A DNA stretch of 21,034 nt from an uncultured Clostridium sp. (GCF_900547735.1 NZ_URHZ01000091.1:1-21034), one strand, 5' to 3'. Positions 1 through 7,371 are shown, counted from the stretch's first letter. The notes: generated by a model from the letters alone, not told the origin. Translations and numbers: made by a program.

Positions 1-53
1 CTACGCTGCACTCACACAAAACACCTCGCGGAATACAACCTGTTCAGGGTAAC
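1..53 (-). repeat. Partial copy of dispersed GTTAC-ended element, cut by window edge
   Basis: Read on the minus strand from position 53 down to 1, this begins GTTACC, then ACAGG, then GTATTCCGCG, then a T-rich stretch and GTGAGTG. The same ordered blocks occur on the plus strand from 18124 (GTTACC, ACAGG, GTATTCCGCG, GTGTTTTTTGTGAGTGG). This is a second, diverged copy of that element, truncated by the window boundary. The homology is seen directly over about 50 bases; calling it a family is an inference supported by the other copies here. Confidence 0.6.
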
Positions 54-357
54 AGCCCCTTCCCTCTGCCCTTTATAACCTCCGGGACTGAAGACGCGAA
101 GGTTTTCGCCATCCCAAACTCCGGCCTGCTGCCGCTGATTTGTTCTTATCCCTTCAAAGGGGGAGGTACTGTCGCTGCCACTACGTTTTCCCGGATTCCA
201 GGAGATTGCCCCTGTATGGTATTAAATTGAAGAGTCTGAGCTTTGGCACCTGACCTATCCTTAAATAACCGTTGAATTTTTAATCAATCATAAAATTTGG
301 CTTTATATTATCTCTGAATCCAGCCCGAAATACCTTCATAAGGTAAAAGATTTACGA
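54..357. other. Gene-free stretch, probably decayed DNA
   Basis: No complete gene is visible. One plus-strand frame is open from position 3 to a TGA at 228-230 (75 codons, no start in the window), but its translation resembles no family I know and part of it overlaps the repeat copy, so I do not call it a gene. Around 171-212 the plus strand has GTCGCTGCCACT and later CCAGGAGATTGCC, which faintly recall the 3' part of a cobalamin riboswitch; the other conserved blocks are missing. The stretch leads into a broken LysR gene, so decay is the simplest reading. Confidence 0.3.
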
Positions 358-360
358 CTA

Positions 361-570
361 CATAGCGGCCGCTTTCTTCCAGAATGCTGTCTTCCCACCG
401 TCCATAAACTTTCTCCCGCTACACGCAGTTTTACTATCCTGGATCACGATACCACCCGCACGCTCTATCTGATGCGCCGCCGCAAAGCACAGATGACGGA
501 GGTGGCAAAAGATTTCTGGAACTTTGTAATGGACTATTACAACGTTTCCGATCCGGAATCCAGGGTATAA
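361..570 (+). pseudogene. C-terminal remnant of a LysR-family regulator
   Basis: The plus-strand frame ending at the TAA at 568-570 reads FLPECC, then TILDHDTTRTLYLMRRRK, then VAKDFWNFVMDYYNV before the stop. This pattern (a strand, an R-T-L-Y-L-x-R-R-K strand, then a helix with A-K-x-F-x-x-F-V) is typical of the last 50 to 60 residues of LysR-type regulators, where the final effector-domain strand and helix sit. The frame is open only back to about 265. No DNA-binding helix-turn-helix, no effector-domain start and no initiation codon with a ribosome binding site are present, so only the 3' end of the gene survives. The left boundary is approximate. It may once have controlled the adjacent flavin oxidoreductase. 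The assignment rests on motif reading of a short segment. Confidence 0.6.
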
Positions 571-571
571 C

Positions 572-639
572 AAAAAACACCGGGCGCCTGTCCGGGTAGA
601 ATTCCATTTCATGAATCCTACCCCGGACAACGCCCGGTG
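572..639 (-). terminator. Intrinsic terminator of the oxidoreductase operon
   Basis: Arms at 578-599 and 618-639 pair over about 20 bases with few defects (CACCGGGCG against CGCCCGGTG, then CCGGGTAG against CTACCCCGG). On the minus strand the hairpin is followed by TTTTTTGTT, a proper U tract. It lies about 70 bases past the stop of the minus-strand oxidoreductase and ends just beyond the stop of the LysR remnant. Confidence 0.9.
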
Positions 640-706
640 CAGAACCGCCGTGTCAGTGAATCTCTGATTTACTCTTTCTATCTGTTTTACTCTTTCTATC
701 CAGTCC

Positions 707-2653
707 CTATATGTCCATCCCGGCATGATATCCCTGGTAAATCGCAGCCGTTATATTGCCCGGCCTGACGCAGTCGCCTATCTGGCGCACTGCCGGCGCT
801 GCGTCCAGAAGTGCGTTTACACTCTCCCGGTCCGCCCTTTGTCCGACTGCGCAGACGACGGTTTTTCCCGGAACCAGTACCTCCCTGCCCTCGTGATCTT
901 TACAGAGCACACCGTCGGCGGTTACCTTTATGCCCTGATATCCCGTGTGTGCCTCCACATATTCGTCTATCATCTTCATAAGAATCGGACGGTGGCGGAT
1001 ATTGGCGTCGGGGGCAAGCGTATCCCTCATCTCTACCAGATGAACCTTTTTGCCTTCCTGTGCAAGGTGGATTGCCGCCTCGCATCCGGCCAGCCCGCCG
1101 CCAAGAACCACAACTGAACCGCCGACTCTCTCTTTTTCCAGATAGTAATTATTTACAATTACCACGTTTTCTCCATCCATTCCGGGCAGCGGCGGTACGA
1201 TGGGTCTGGAACCGACTGCCAGAATCATGTAATCTGCATTGATTTTTTCCGCATATTCAGGAGTTACTTCCGTGCTGCGGCGGATTTCAACTCCCGCCTC
1301 TTCCGCCTGCGCTTCCAGGGCCAGTCCCAGCTCATACATCTCACGCTTAAAATCGATTGCCTGCTCGCATTTTAAGATTCCGCCCGTCTTATCCGACTTT
1401 TCACAGAGAATCACTTCATGGCCCCGCTGTGCCGCTGTCACGGCTGCCTTCAGCCCTGCTACGCCGCCGCCCACAACCAGCACCTTTTTCTTTCGGGATG
1501 CCGGGAGCACTTCCGTACCTTCAATTTCACGTCCGATTACCGGGTTTACCGTGCAGCGGCGGGTCTGGGTCGTCGGACGTTCCGCCATACATGCGAAACA
1601 GCGGAGGCATTTTACTATCTTATCATCCTCTCCCGCCGCTGCCTTCTGCGGCAGATAGGGATCGGCCAGTAAGGCGCGTCCCATATATATGACATCCGCT
1701 TTCCCGGATGCAATAATTTCTTCCATCTGCGCCGGATCGTTTAAAGCCCCTATGGTGGCCACCGGTTTCTTTACATGTTTTTTGATTTCTGCCGCCAGAT
1801 ATACGTTGCAGCCGTGCCCGGAGAACATGGACGGATGGGTGCGGAAAAATCCGAACTGATAGGAGCCGGCCGATACATGGATCAGATCCACGTATTCTTC
1901 CACCGCCTGCGCAATCCTAATTCCTTCGTCGATGTCATATCCGCCCTCGAACAACTCGGATCCGCTCATACGGAACTCAATTGGAAACAGGGGACCGACA
2001 GCTTCCCGGACCGCTTTTAACACTTCGAGCGTAAACCGCATGCGGTTCTCAAAACAACCGCCGTACTCATCGGTTCTATGGTTGAAGTAGGGAGATATGA
2101 ACTGGTTGAGGAGCCATGTATGTCCTCCGTGAATCATAATCATCTCAAACCCTGCCCGTTTTGCCAGAACAGCCGTTTCGCCGTAGCGTTTTACAATATC
2201 GGCAATCTGGCCTTTTGTAAGTGCCTTTACTTTCATTCCGTCCGGGCGCACAGCGTCATCCGGCCCGAACTGGTTCAAGCCCTGTTTCTTATTTTTGTCC
2301 GCCATGTACGTACCGGCATACTGCCCGGAATGGGAAAATTCCACGCTGGGAACGGCCCCGTGTCTTTTAATGGAATCGGCGCAGAATGTGAATGCGGCAA
2401 GGGAACCAACGGTAGCGAGGTCTAAATGAAGCATATGAGAGCCATCCGTCTCCGGGTGGACCACCAGTTCGCTTATTGTTACGGCCGCAGCTCCGCCCCT
2501 TGCACGGAGTTCATAGAACGCACGGGTCCGCTCTCCCGGGACACAGTCCCTGTCAATATCGGTTGCTCCGATTGGGGACGCAAACATACGGTTTCTGAAT
2601 GTTACATTGCCAAGTGTAATTGGACGGCATAAATGTGGGTATTTTCGTTTCAT
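707..2653 (-). CDS. Old-yellow-enzyme-type NAD(P)H:flavin oxidoreductase with Fe-S and FAD domains (enoate reductase family)
   Basis: A 648-residue protein with the three-part build of 2,4-dienoyl-CoA reductase, 2-enoate reductase and the bile-acid enzymes BaiCD/BaiH. Residues 1-340 form an FMN-binding TIM barrel with the segment HGGHTWLLNQF near 175-185 and RTDEYGG near 193-199. Cysteines 349, 352, 355 and 367 should hold a 4Fe-4S cluster. Residues 388-648 carry two dinucleotide-binding folds (VVGGGVAG near 393-400 for FAD, and VVLGGGLAG for NAD(P)H). Such enzymes pass electrons from NAD(P)H through FAD and Fe-S to FMN and reduce activated C=C bonds in the cytoplasm. The cysteine spacing is CX2CX2CX11C rather than the CX2CX3C of FadH, and Trp180 stands where FadH has its catalytic Tyr. 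The start is set by GAGAGG eight bases before the ATG. It lies 23 bases after the membrane protein gene, so they form one operon. The family is sure; the substrate is unknown. Confidence 0.93.
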   Translation of the reverse strand: MKRKYPHLCRPITLGNVTFRNRMFASPIGATDIDRDCVPGERTRAFYELRARGGAAAVTISELVVHPETDGSHMLHLDLATVGSLAAFTFCADSIKRHGAVPSVEFSHSGQYAGTYMADKNKKQGLNQFGPDDAVRPDGMKVKALTKGQIADIVKRYGETAVLAKRAGFEMIMIHGGHTWLLNQFISPYFNHRTDEYGGCFENRMRFTLEVLKAVREAVGPLFPIEFRMSGSELFEGGYDIDEGIRIAQAVEEYVDLIHVSAGSYQFGFFRTHPSMFSGHGCNVYLAAEIKKHVKKPVATIGALNDPAQMEEIIASGKADVIYMGRALLADPYLPQKAAAGEDDKIVKCLRCFACMAERPTTQTRRCTVNPVIGREIEGTEVLPASRKKKVLVVGGGVAGLKAAVTAAQRGHEVILCEKSDKTGGILKCEQAIDFKREMYELGLALEAQAEEAGVEIRRSTEVTPEYAEKINADYMILAVGSRPIVPPLPGMDGENVVIVNNYYLEKERVGGSVVVLGGGLAGCEAAIHLAQEGKKVHLVEMRDTLAPDANIRHRPILMKMIDEYVEAHTGYQGIKVTADGVLCKDHEGREVLVPGKTVVCAVGQRADRESVNALLDAAPAVRQIGDCVRPGNITAAIYQGYHAGMDI

Positions 2654-2676
2654 ATTGTTTTTCCTCTCTTCACCAA

Positions 2677-3384
2677 CTAAATTTTTAATGAATCCGGCTG
2701 TTTATCAATTTTGCCCGGTCCATCACTTTTACACGAACCGCCGACTGGAACCATAAACAGTCCATTTGAAAGAAAGGCAAGTCTGCTTCCTATCAATCTC
2801 GCAATCAGCCCGACCAGAACGGCCGCGATAACCGTCCCTTCCCTGACTCCCGAAAGCCTGCCTGCAAACAGGAAGGACAACACTCCGGCGCCAATTGTCA
2901 TTGATACGTCAAATGCAACCTTCGTCGTGCCAAATTCGCGTTTCCAGCGAAAGACAATGGAGCGCACAAAGGATTCCCCCGGAAGCATAACAACGTCGGC
3001 CAGAATTTCCATGTAGACGCCGATGCCGAGGACGAGACAGCCGAGTATCAGACAGAAAAATTTCATCCCATATTGTTCCGGATGCATAAATTCCAACAGA
3101 ACCATACATAAATCAATGAAAATGCCAAACGCGAATGCAACCGGAATCTGGAGCATATGTTCAAATTTAAAATTTTTCCGGAGAATCAAAAGCTGAAGCC
3201 AGATTAAAAGCAGGCTGAACAGCACGGTAAATGTTCCGAGCGACAGTGAAAAGTTCATGCTCAGTACGTACGGAATCGAAGATATGGGGGAAGTCCCCAG
3301 ATTCGCTTTGGTTACTAAACTTACGCCCAGGGAATTTACAAGCAGTCCCAGAATAAAAATAATATAACGCTTTGTCTTTTCCAT
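2677..3384 (-). CDS. YczE/YitT-like integral membrane protein
   Basis: A protein of 235 residues with about five or six hydrophobic segments: one right after the N-terminal EKTKRY, others near residues 45-70, 80-97, 107-130 and 155-200. The opening GLLVNSLGVSLVTKANLGTSPISSIPYVL is characteristic of the YczE/YyaS/YitT family of bacterial membrane proteins, whose biochemical function is not established. A longer frame begins with GTG at 3393, but the GAGGTGG ribosome binding site covers that codon and is well spaced from the ATG at 3384, so I chose the ATG. It is the first gene of the operon, with the flavin oxidoreductase 23 bases downstream. A role in moving the substrate or product of that enzyme is an inference from position only. 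Confidence 0.85.
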   Translation of the reverse strand: MEKTKRYIIFILGLLVNSLGVSLVTKANLGTSPISSIPYVLSMNFSLSLGTFTVLFSLLLIWLQLLILRKNFKFEHMLQIPVAFAFGIFIDLCMVLLEFMHPEQYGMKFFCLILGCLVLGIGVYMEILADVVMLPGESFVRSIVFRWKREFGTTKVAFDVSMTIGAGVLSFLFAGRLSGVREGTVIAAVLVGLIARLIGSRLAFLSNGLFMVPVGGSCKSDGPGKIDKQPDSLKI

Positions 3385-3447
3385 TTTCTCCACCTCTTAA
3401 AATTGTTCTGTCGTTTTGTACCCATTGTAAAATGGCTTCCGGAATTT

Positions 3448-3476
3448 ATAATATCACCGCTCTCCAAACGTGTCAA
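3448..3476 (-). promoter_or_regulatory. Sigma-A promoter of the membrane protein/oxidoreductase operon
   Basis: On the minus strand TTGACA (3471-3476) and TATTAT (3448-3453) are separated by exactly 17 bases, a near-consensus housekeeping promoter. The predicted start gives a leader of about 55 bases. The candidate regulator site at 3478-3499 abuts the -35 box. Confidence 0.85.
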
Positions 3477-3477
3477 T

Positions 3478-3499
3478 ATAAACATGTTTATTTATACAT
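3478..3499. promoter_or_regulatory. Candidate PadR operator
   Basis: Bases 3478-3491 are a perfect 14-bp palindrome (ATAAACATGTTTAT). Overlapping it, 3484-3499 reads ATGT-N8-ACAT, the dyad arrangement described for PadR-type repressors. It sits between the divergent promoters of the padR-like gene and the oxidoreductase operon, touching the -35 box of the latter. The palindrome is seen; binding by the neighbouring PadR protein is inferred. Confidence 0.6.
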
Positions 3500-3529
3500 T
3501 TATTAAGTCTGGATTTAATTGTACTTCTA

Positions 3530-3538
3530 TGCTATACT
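3530..3538 (+). promoter_or_regulatory. Extended -10 promoter of the padR-like gene
   Basis: TGC followed by TATACT (3533-3538) forms an extended -10 element; the -35 region (near 3510) is weak. Transcription from here would carry a leader of about 150 bases that includes the whole 3552-3666 repeat. Confidence 0.5.
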
Positions 3539-3551
3539 TTTTATTAGAATT

Positions 3552-3666
3552 CTGTAACTGTTCCGCAGGTAATGTCACGCGAAGTGTTTTTCCAGCCTGA
3601 AACGGTGTTTATTACCGTTTTTCTACATCGCAGGGCAGCCGCCAGGAAGATATTGAATCGTTACAG
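3552..3666. repeat. 115-bp element with terminal inverted repeats and internal hairpin
   Basis: The ends are CTGTAAC (3552-3558) and its exact reverse complement GTTACAG (3660-3666); with flanking bases 10 of 12 pair. Inside is the hairpin AAACGGT-loop-ACCGTTT (3600-3620), followed by ACATCGC. The element at 18124-18311 has the matching hairpin AAACGGC/GCCGTTT followed by GCATCGC and GTTAC-type ends, so these are related. It is non-coding and lies within the padR leader. Confidence 0.55.
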
Positions 3667-3696
3667 CCCCCTCTTATGAAAGGACAGTGAGCAAAT

Positions 3697-4263
3697 ATGG
3701 GAACTTTACAATATGCAATACTCGGCCTCCTCAACCGTAAAGATATGACCGGATATGATTTGTCAAAAGAATTTGAGGCCAATCTTTCCGAATTCTGGAG
3801 CGCCAAGCACAGCCAGATTTACCCGGAACTTAAGGCTCTGACCGATAATAAACTCGTGGAATTTAAAACTGAGATTTCAGGAAATGTGTTGGAGAAAAAG
3901 TTGTATACGATCACCGATGCGGGAAAAGATAAATTACTGGAGTGGGAAAAAACCTTCTGTAAAATGAAACCGGTTCCGAAAGACGAATTTAAACTGCAAT
4001 TATTTTTTTCCGACTGCCTCCCTTCCGGGCAGAGAATACTGCTTCTGCAAAATCAGCTCTCACAGCACCAGGAGCGCCTGATGCATTTAAGAAATAATTC
4101 TGAAAAGTTTGATTCAGTCTCAAAACTGGGCGAGGCGGAGTTTAGTGATTATCTTGTGCTTTTAGGAGCTGTCACCCGGGAAGAGGGCATGTGTAACTGG
4201 TTAGAAACATGCATCCGGCTATGTACCGAACGGTGCAACAGAAATGATAATGATTCTCTTTAA
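3697..4263 (+). CDS. PadR-family transcriptional regulator
   Basis: A 188-residue cytoplasmic DNA-binding protein. Residues 1-85 form the PadR winged helix: MGTLQYAILGLLNRKDMTGYDLSKEF, then SQIYPELKALTDNKLVE, then YTITDAGKDKLLEW at the wing and following helix. The C-terminal 90 residues are helical and charged, as in the larger PadR subgroup with a dimerising tail. PadR proteins usually repress a neighbouring gene and release DNA on binding a small ligand, classically phenolic acids or drugs. The gene is divergent from the membrane protein/oxidoreductase operon and an ATGT-N8-ACAT site lies between, so it probably controls that operon and perhaps itself. AAAGGAC upstream of the ATG serves as ribosome binding site. 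The family is certain; the ligand is unknown. Confidence 0.93.
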   Translation: MGTLQYAILGLLNRKDMTGYDLSKEFEANLSEFWSAKHSQIYPELKALTDNKLVEFKTEISGNVLEKKLYTITDAGKDKLLEWEKTFCKMKPVPKDEFKLQLFFSDCLPSGQRILLLQNQLSQHQERLMHLRNNSEKFDSVSKLGEAEFSDYLVLLGAVTREEGMCNWLETCIRLCTERCNRNDNDSL

Positions 4264-4517
4264 CAGAGGAATAATATCCCCTTTTACTGGCGGATATTCC
4301 GCCATAAAGCGTTTAAATTTTTTTGTATATCAAGAGTTTATTCTTTTTCAATACTTTTTAGGATTTTTTTATGGAATGTCCATACTTTCAACATAATTTA
4401 CTGGCATAATATAAACATGAAAGTTAATTAAACTTTTTCATACTCATACCGGATGGTAATAACCGTCCGGCCCCCCTAAGCCAATTTCTTTTTTATATAT
4501 ACCTACCATTCCCAATT
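4264..4517. other. AT-rich gene-free stretch with several hairpins
   Basis: No open frame of note. It holds a 7-bp hairpin (TGGCGGA/TCCGCCA, 4288-4304) with a T run 12 bases later, possibly a weak padR terminator. There is also a dyad TATGGA-N3-TCCATA near 4370, the dyad AAAGTT/AACTTT near 4420 after promoter-like TATA sequence, and the hairpin CCGGATGGT/ACCGTCCGG near 4450-4472 followed by a C run and T-rich sequence. A small untranslated transcript ending at the 4518-4568 terminator is possible but not shown. Confidence 0.4.
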
Positions 4518-4568
4518 AAGAAAAGCAGACCTCCATCGGGCAACACCGATGGAGGTTCTGCTTTTCTT
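4518..4568. terminator. Strong bidirectional terminator
   Basis: CCTCCATCGG (4530-4539) pairs perfectly with CCGATGGAGG (4546-4555) around a 6-base loop. The stem continues with AAGAAAAGCAGA (4518-4529) against TCTGCTTTTCTT (4557-4568), with one bulged base. Each strand ends in GCTTTTCTT, so it can stop transcription from both sides. The stop codon of the minus-strand zinc-ribbon gene lies inside the stem. Confidence 0.85.
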
Positions 4569-5664
4569 ATTGATATGACTGTTGATGTATCACCTGCGCG
4601 TACTCTTCCATCCGCTCATCGGCCTCCAGCCAGACAGCGTACATGCCATCATACGGATATCCGTATAGATACCAGTCGTCGCCATACAGCCACAGCTCGT
4701 CATCATAATCTTCCGGATCCATACCAGGAAGAGTGCGCAGCGCTTCCTCCATCTCCTCCGCGGTCATACTTTTCACCGCATCGGAATCATCCATGATTTT
4801 CCCAAGTCTCATTGCCCATGATGTAACAAAATCAATATCGCTTCCTGAGATATAAAAATAGTGCACCCGTCCGGTCGATGTGTCATAATTCAGCTCTATC
4901 TCACCGCCAGCCCCGCGGTTGGCCTTTTTGACATGGTATTTATTACCGCTGGCAAAGGAAGTCTCCTCCCGGCCGTCATCGTAAACGTATTTCCTGTTGT
5001 CACTGTAGCGCTCAATATTTACCTCAATGCTGTCGAACTCGAAAATAAAATCGTCGATCGCTTCCTCGGCTCCGGTGACGGTAAGCCGGGAATGGGAATA
5101 CCAGTCGCAGTCCGATTCCGCCGCCCTGGCCTCTTCTTCACTCACTTCATATTCCTGGTACGTGCTGCCGTATCCGTCATCCCGGTTATCTCCTCCGTCA
5201 GGCAGCTCCAGGATAAAACCGTCGCCGCCCGTTCCATAGGGAACTCTCGGCTCTGCAAATATCACTCCTATTATCACGACCGCTGCCAGAGCCGTGGCGA
5301 TGATGACCGACGGAGGAAAGCCGCTCCGCCGCCTCCCGCCTGCCGGATGATATACAGGGCCCGGTCTGCCGGAAGGAGGCGGAAGGTGGTTTACCTCCGG
5401 CTCCCGGCGCTGTGTTTCCGCCCTCCTGTATACGGGGCCCGGCGTTTTTTGCAGCGCATCTTCCTCAGAAGAAATATCGTCATACTGTCTTTCGCCGCCC
5501 GCCGGTGATTCTTTCACAGAGTAAGGAGATGCGTCGCCGCGGCTTTCATTCAGGTTATAGTTTCGCCTCTCGTATCTGGGCTGCCATACTATCTTCCTGC
5601 AGACCGGACAGAAGTTTCCCCGCTTAAGTTCTGTATCACAGACCGGGCAGATTTTCTTTTTCAT
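4567..5664 (-). CDS. Zinc-ribbon single-pass membrane protein of unknown function
   Basis: A 365-residue protein I cannot assign to a named family. Residues 6-22 carry CPVC-X9-CPVC, a rubredoxin-like zinc ribbon. Residues 25-115 are a low-complexity, proline-, arginine- and glutamate-rich linker that twice contains PGPVY. One membrane segment (SVIIATALAAVVIIGVIFA, near 118-136) follows the positive GGRRRSG, so the zinc ribbon should be cytoplasmic. The remaining 230 residues, acidic and rich in Tyr and Asp, lie outside. The outer part has no recognisable motif. The start has a strong AGGAGGGG site. The gene lies 58 bases after the ABC-F gene with no clear terminator, so co-transcription is likely. 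The layout resembles other zinc-ribbon-plus-anchor proteins of Clostridia, often taken as envelope sensors; that is inference only. Confidence 0.8.
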   Translation of the reverse strand: MKKKICPVCDTELKRGNFCPVCRKIVWQPRYERRNYNLNESRGDASPYSVKESPAGGERQYDDISSEEDALQKTPGPVYRRAETQRREPEVNHLPPPSGRPGPVYHPAGGRRRSGFPPSVIIATALAAVVIIGVIFAEPRVPYGTGGDGFILELPDGGDNRDDGYGSTYQEYEVSEEEARAAESDCDWYSHSRLTVTGAEEAIDDFIFEFDSIEVNIERYSDNRKYVYDDGREETSFASGNKYHVKKANRGAGGEIELNYDTSTGRVHYFYISGSDIDFVTSWAMRLGKIMDDSDAVKSMTAEEMEEALRTLPGMDPEDYDDELWLYGDDWYLYGYPYDGMYAVWLEADERMEEYAQVIHQQSYQ

Positions 5665-5722
5665 CCCTCTTCCCCTCCTCTTGCGTAAGACGGTTCACGG
5701 TGTTCTTCCGGCTTCTCCGGCA

Positions 5723-7279
5723 TTACTGGATTTTAAGGCTCCACTGGCTGCAATCCCATACTTTTGTGGCAAAACCTTCATAAAAGTCGGGTTCATGGCA
5801 GATTAAAACAATATTCCCCTTGTATTCCGTCAGCGCGCGTTTTAACTCTTCCTTTGCCTCCACGTCCAGATGGTTGGTCGGCTCGTCCAGAAGAAGCAGG
5901 TTTGACTCCCTGTTAATCAGTTTACATAACCTTACCTTCGCCTGCTCGCCGCCGCTTAGAACCCGGACCTGACTCTCGATATGTTTGGTGGTCAGACCGC
6001 ATTTTGCCAGAGCGGAGCGAACCTGGTACTGGGTATAAGAAGGGAATTCCTTCCATATTTCCTCAATACAGGTAGTCGTATTGCCCGGAGCCATCTCCTG
6101 TTCAAAATATCCAATATAGAGATAGTCGCCCAGCGTCACCTTGCCCTCCAGGGAGGGAATCAGTCCGAGAATACTCTTTAAAAGCGTGGTTTTACCAATT
6201 CCGTTAGCTCCGGTCAGCACAATCTTCTCACCGCGCTCCATATAGAGATCGAGCGGTTTGGAAAGCGGCTCATCGTATCCGATTACCAGTCCCTCCGTCT
6301 CAAAAATACATTTCCCCGTGGCTCTTGCCTCCAGGAAATGGAATTCCGGCTTTGGTTTTTCCCTTGCCAATTCAATTACATCCATCTTGTCCAGTTTCTT
6401 CTGGCGTGACATTGCCATATTTCTTGTAGCAACCCTGGCCTTATTTCTTGCAACGAAATCCTGGAGCTGGGAAATCTCCTGCTGCTGTTTCTTATAGGCA
6501 GCTTCCAACTGGCTCTTTTTGACCTCATACACTTCCTGGAATTTATCATAATCTCCCACATACCGGTCAAGGCGCTGGTTTTCCATGTGGTAAATAATAT
6601 TGATAACGCTGTTCAGGAACGGAATGTCATGGGAAATCAGAATAAAGGCATTCTCATACTCCAGCAGGTAGCGTTTCAGCCATTCAATGTGCTGCACATC
6701 CAGATAGTTAGTCGGCTCGTCCAGGAGCAGGATATCCGGCTTTTCCAGAAGAAGTTTGCCCAAAAGGACCTTGGTTCTCTGGCCTCCGCTCAGATCGGTT
6801 ACATCCTTGTCCAGACCGATGTCTGTAAGTCCCAGGGCGCGTCCGACCTCCTCGACCTTTGCATCGATGGAATAAAAGTCGTGGTTCATCAGAAGATCCT
6901 GGATGGTTCCCAGTTCCTCCATCATCGCATTCATCTCATCCTCAGGCGCATCACCCAGGTGATCGCAGATGTCGTTCATCTGTCCCTCCAACTCAAACAG
7001 GAAGGCGAATGCGTTCTTTAAGACATCCCGGATTGTCATTCCCTTTTCCAGGACCGTATGCTGATCCAGATAGCCGATGCGGACTCTCTTCGCCCACTCC
7101 ACTTTTCCCTCGTCCGGCTGAAGTTTGCCTGTGATAATATTCATGAACGTGGATTTTCCTTCTCCGTTCGCTCCAATCAGGCCGATATGTTCCCCTTTCA
7201 GCAGCCTGAAAGATACATCATGAAAAATTGCCCTGTCACCAAATCCATGGCTCAAATGTTCTACGTTTAATATACTCAT
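5723..7279 (-). CDS. ABC-F family ATPase (ribosome-associated, YkpA/YbiT-like)
   Basis: A 518-residue protein of two ABC domains with no membrane segment. Domain one has Walker A GANGEGKST (36-44), signature LSGGQ (163-167) and Walker B LLLDEPTNYLD (184-194). Domain two has GANGIGKTT (near 357-365), LSGGE (441-445) and LLLLDEPTNHLD (461-472). The charged helical stretch near 245-320 is the inter-domain linker that in ABC-F proteins reaches the ribosomal P site or exit-site region. Such proteins work on ribosomes as translation factors or antibiotic-protection proteins, not as transporters. The length and short linker fit the housekeeping YkpA/YbiT group better than known resistance members, but sequence alone cannot exclude protection. 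The second switch loop reads ICHEPDFY rather than SHD. GAGGAG precedes the ATG. It heads a transcript with the zinc-ribbon gene, from the promoter at 7372-7400. Confidence 0.93.
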   Translation of the reverse strand: MSILNVEHLSHGFGDRAIFHDVSFRLLKGEHIGLIGANGEGKSTFMNIITGKLQPDEGKVEWAKRVRIGYLDQHTVLEKGMTIRDVLKNAFAFLFELEGQMNDICDHLGDAPEDEMNAMMEELGTIQDLLMNHDFYSIDAKVEEVGRALGLTDIGLDKDVTDLSGGQRTKVLLGKLLLEKPDILLLDEPTNYLDVQHIEWLKRYLLEYENAFILISHDIPFLNSVINIIYHMENQRLDRYVGDYDKFQEVYEVKKSQLEAAYKKQQQEISQLQDFVARNKARVATRNMAMSRQKKLDKMDVIELAREKPKPEFHFLEARATGKCIFETEGLVIGYDEPLSKPLDLYMERGEKIVLTGANGIGKTTLLKSILGLIPSLEGKVTLGDYLYIGYFEQEMAPGNTTTCIEEIWKEFPSYTQYQVRSALAKCGLTTKHIESQVRVLSGGEQAKVRLCKLINRESNLLLLDEPTNHLDVEAKEELKRALTEYKGNIVLICHEPDFYEGFATKVWDCSQWSLKIQ

Positions 7280-7371
7280 TTTATAAACTCCTCGATTAAT
7301 ATCAGGGACAGAACCCCATGAATAGGAGATTCCGGCGCCTGTTTTGTTCTTTTTTGGGTTTCCACCTCACC

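Noticed and set aside
100..215. Possible cobalamin riboswitch (GTCGCTGCCACT and CCAGGAGATTGCC on the plus strand)
   Set aside because: Only the 3' blocks are faintly matched; the upstream blocks, including a proper GGTGCC and the AAAGGGAA-GGTG hairpin, are missing, and no intact gene lies downstream. A covariance-model search would settle it.
3..230. 75-codon open plus-strand frame running in from the window edge
   Set aside because: No recognisable protein motif, no start in the window and partial overlap with a repeat; frames of this length are not rare by chance at this base composition.
358..726. 122-residue minus-strand frame
   Set aside because: It crosses the LysR remnant, the terminator hairpin and the 3' end of the oxidoreductase gene; no ribosome binding site or family resemblance.
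5723..7279. Antibiotic-resistance ABC-F
   Set aside because: The sequence fits the housekeeping YkpA/YbiT-like group, the linker is short, and no resistance leader peptide is visible; resistance cannot be claimed.
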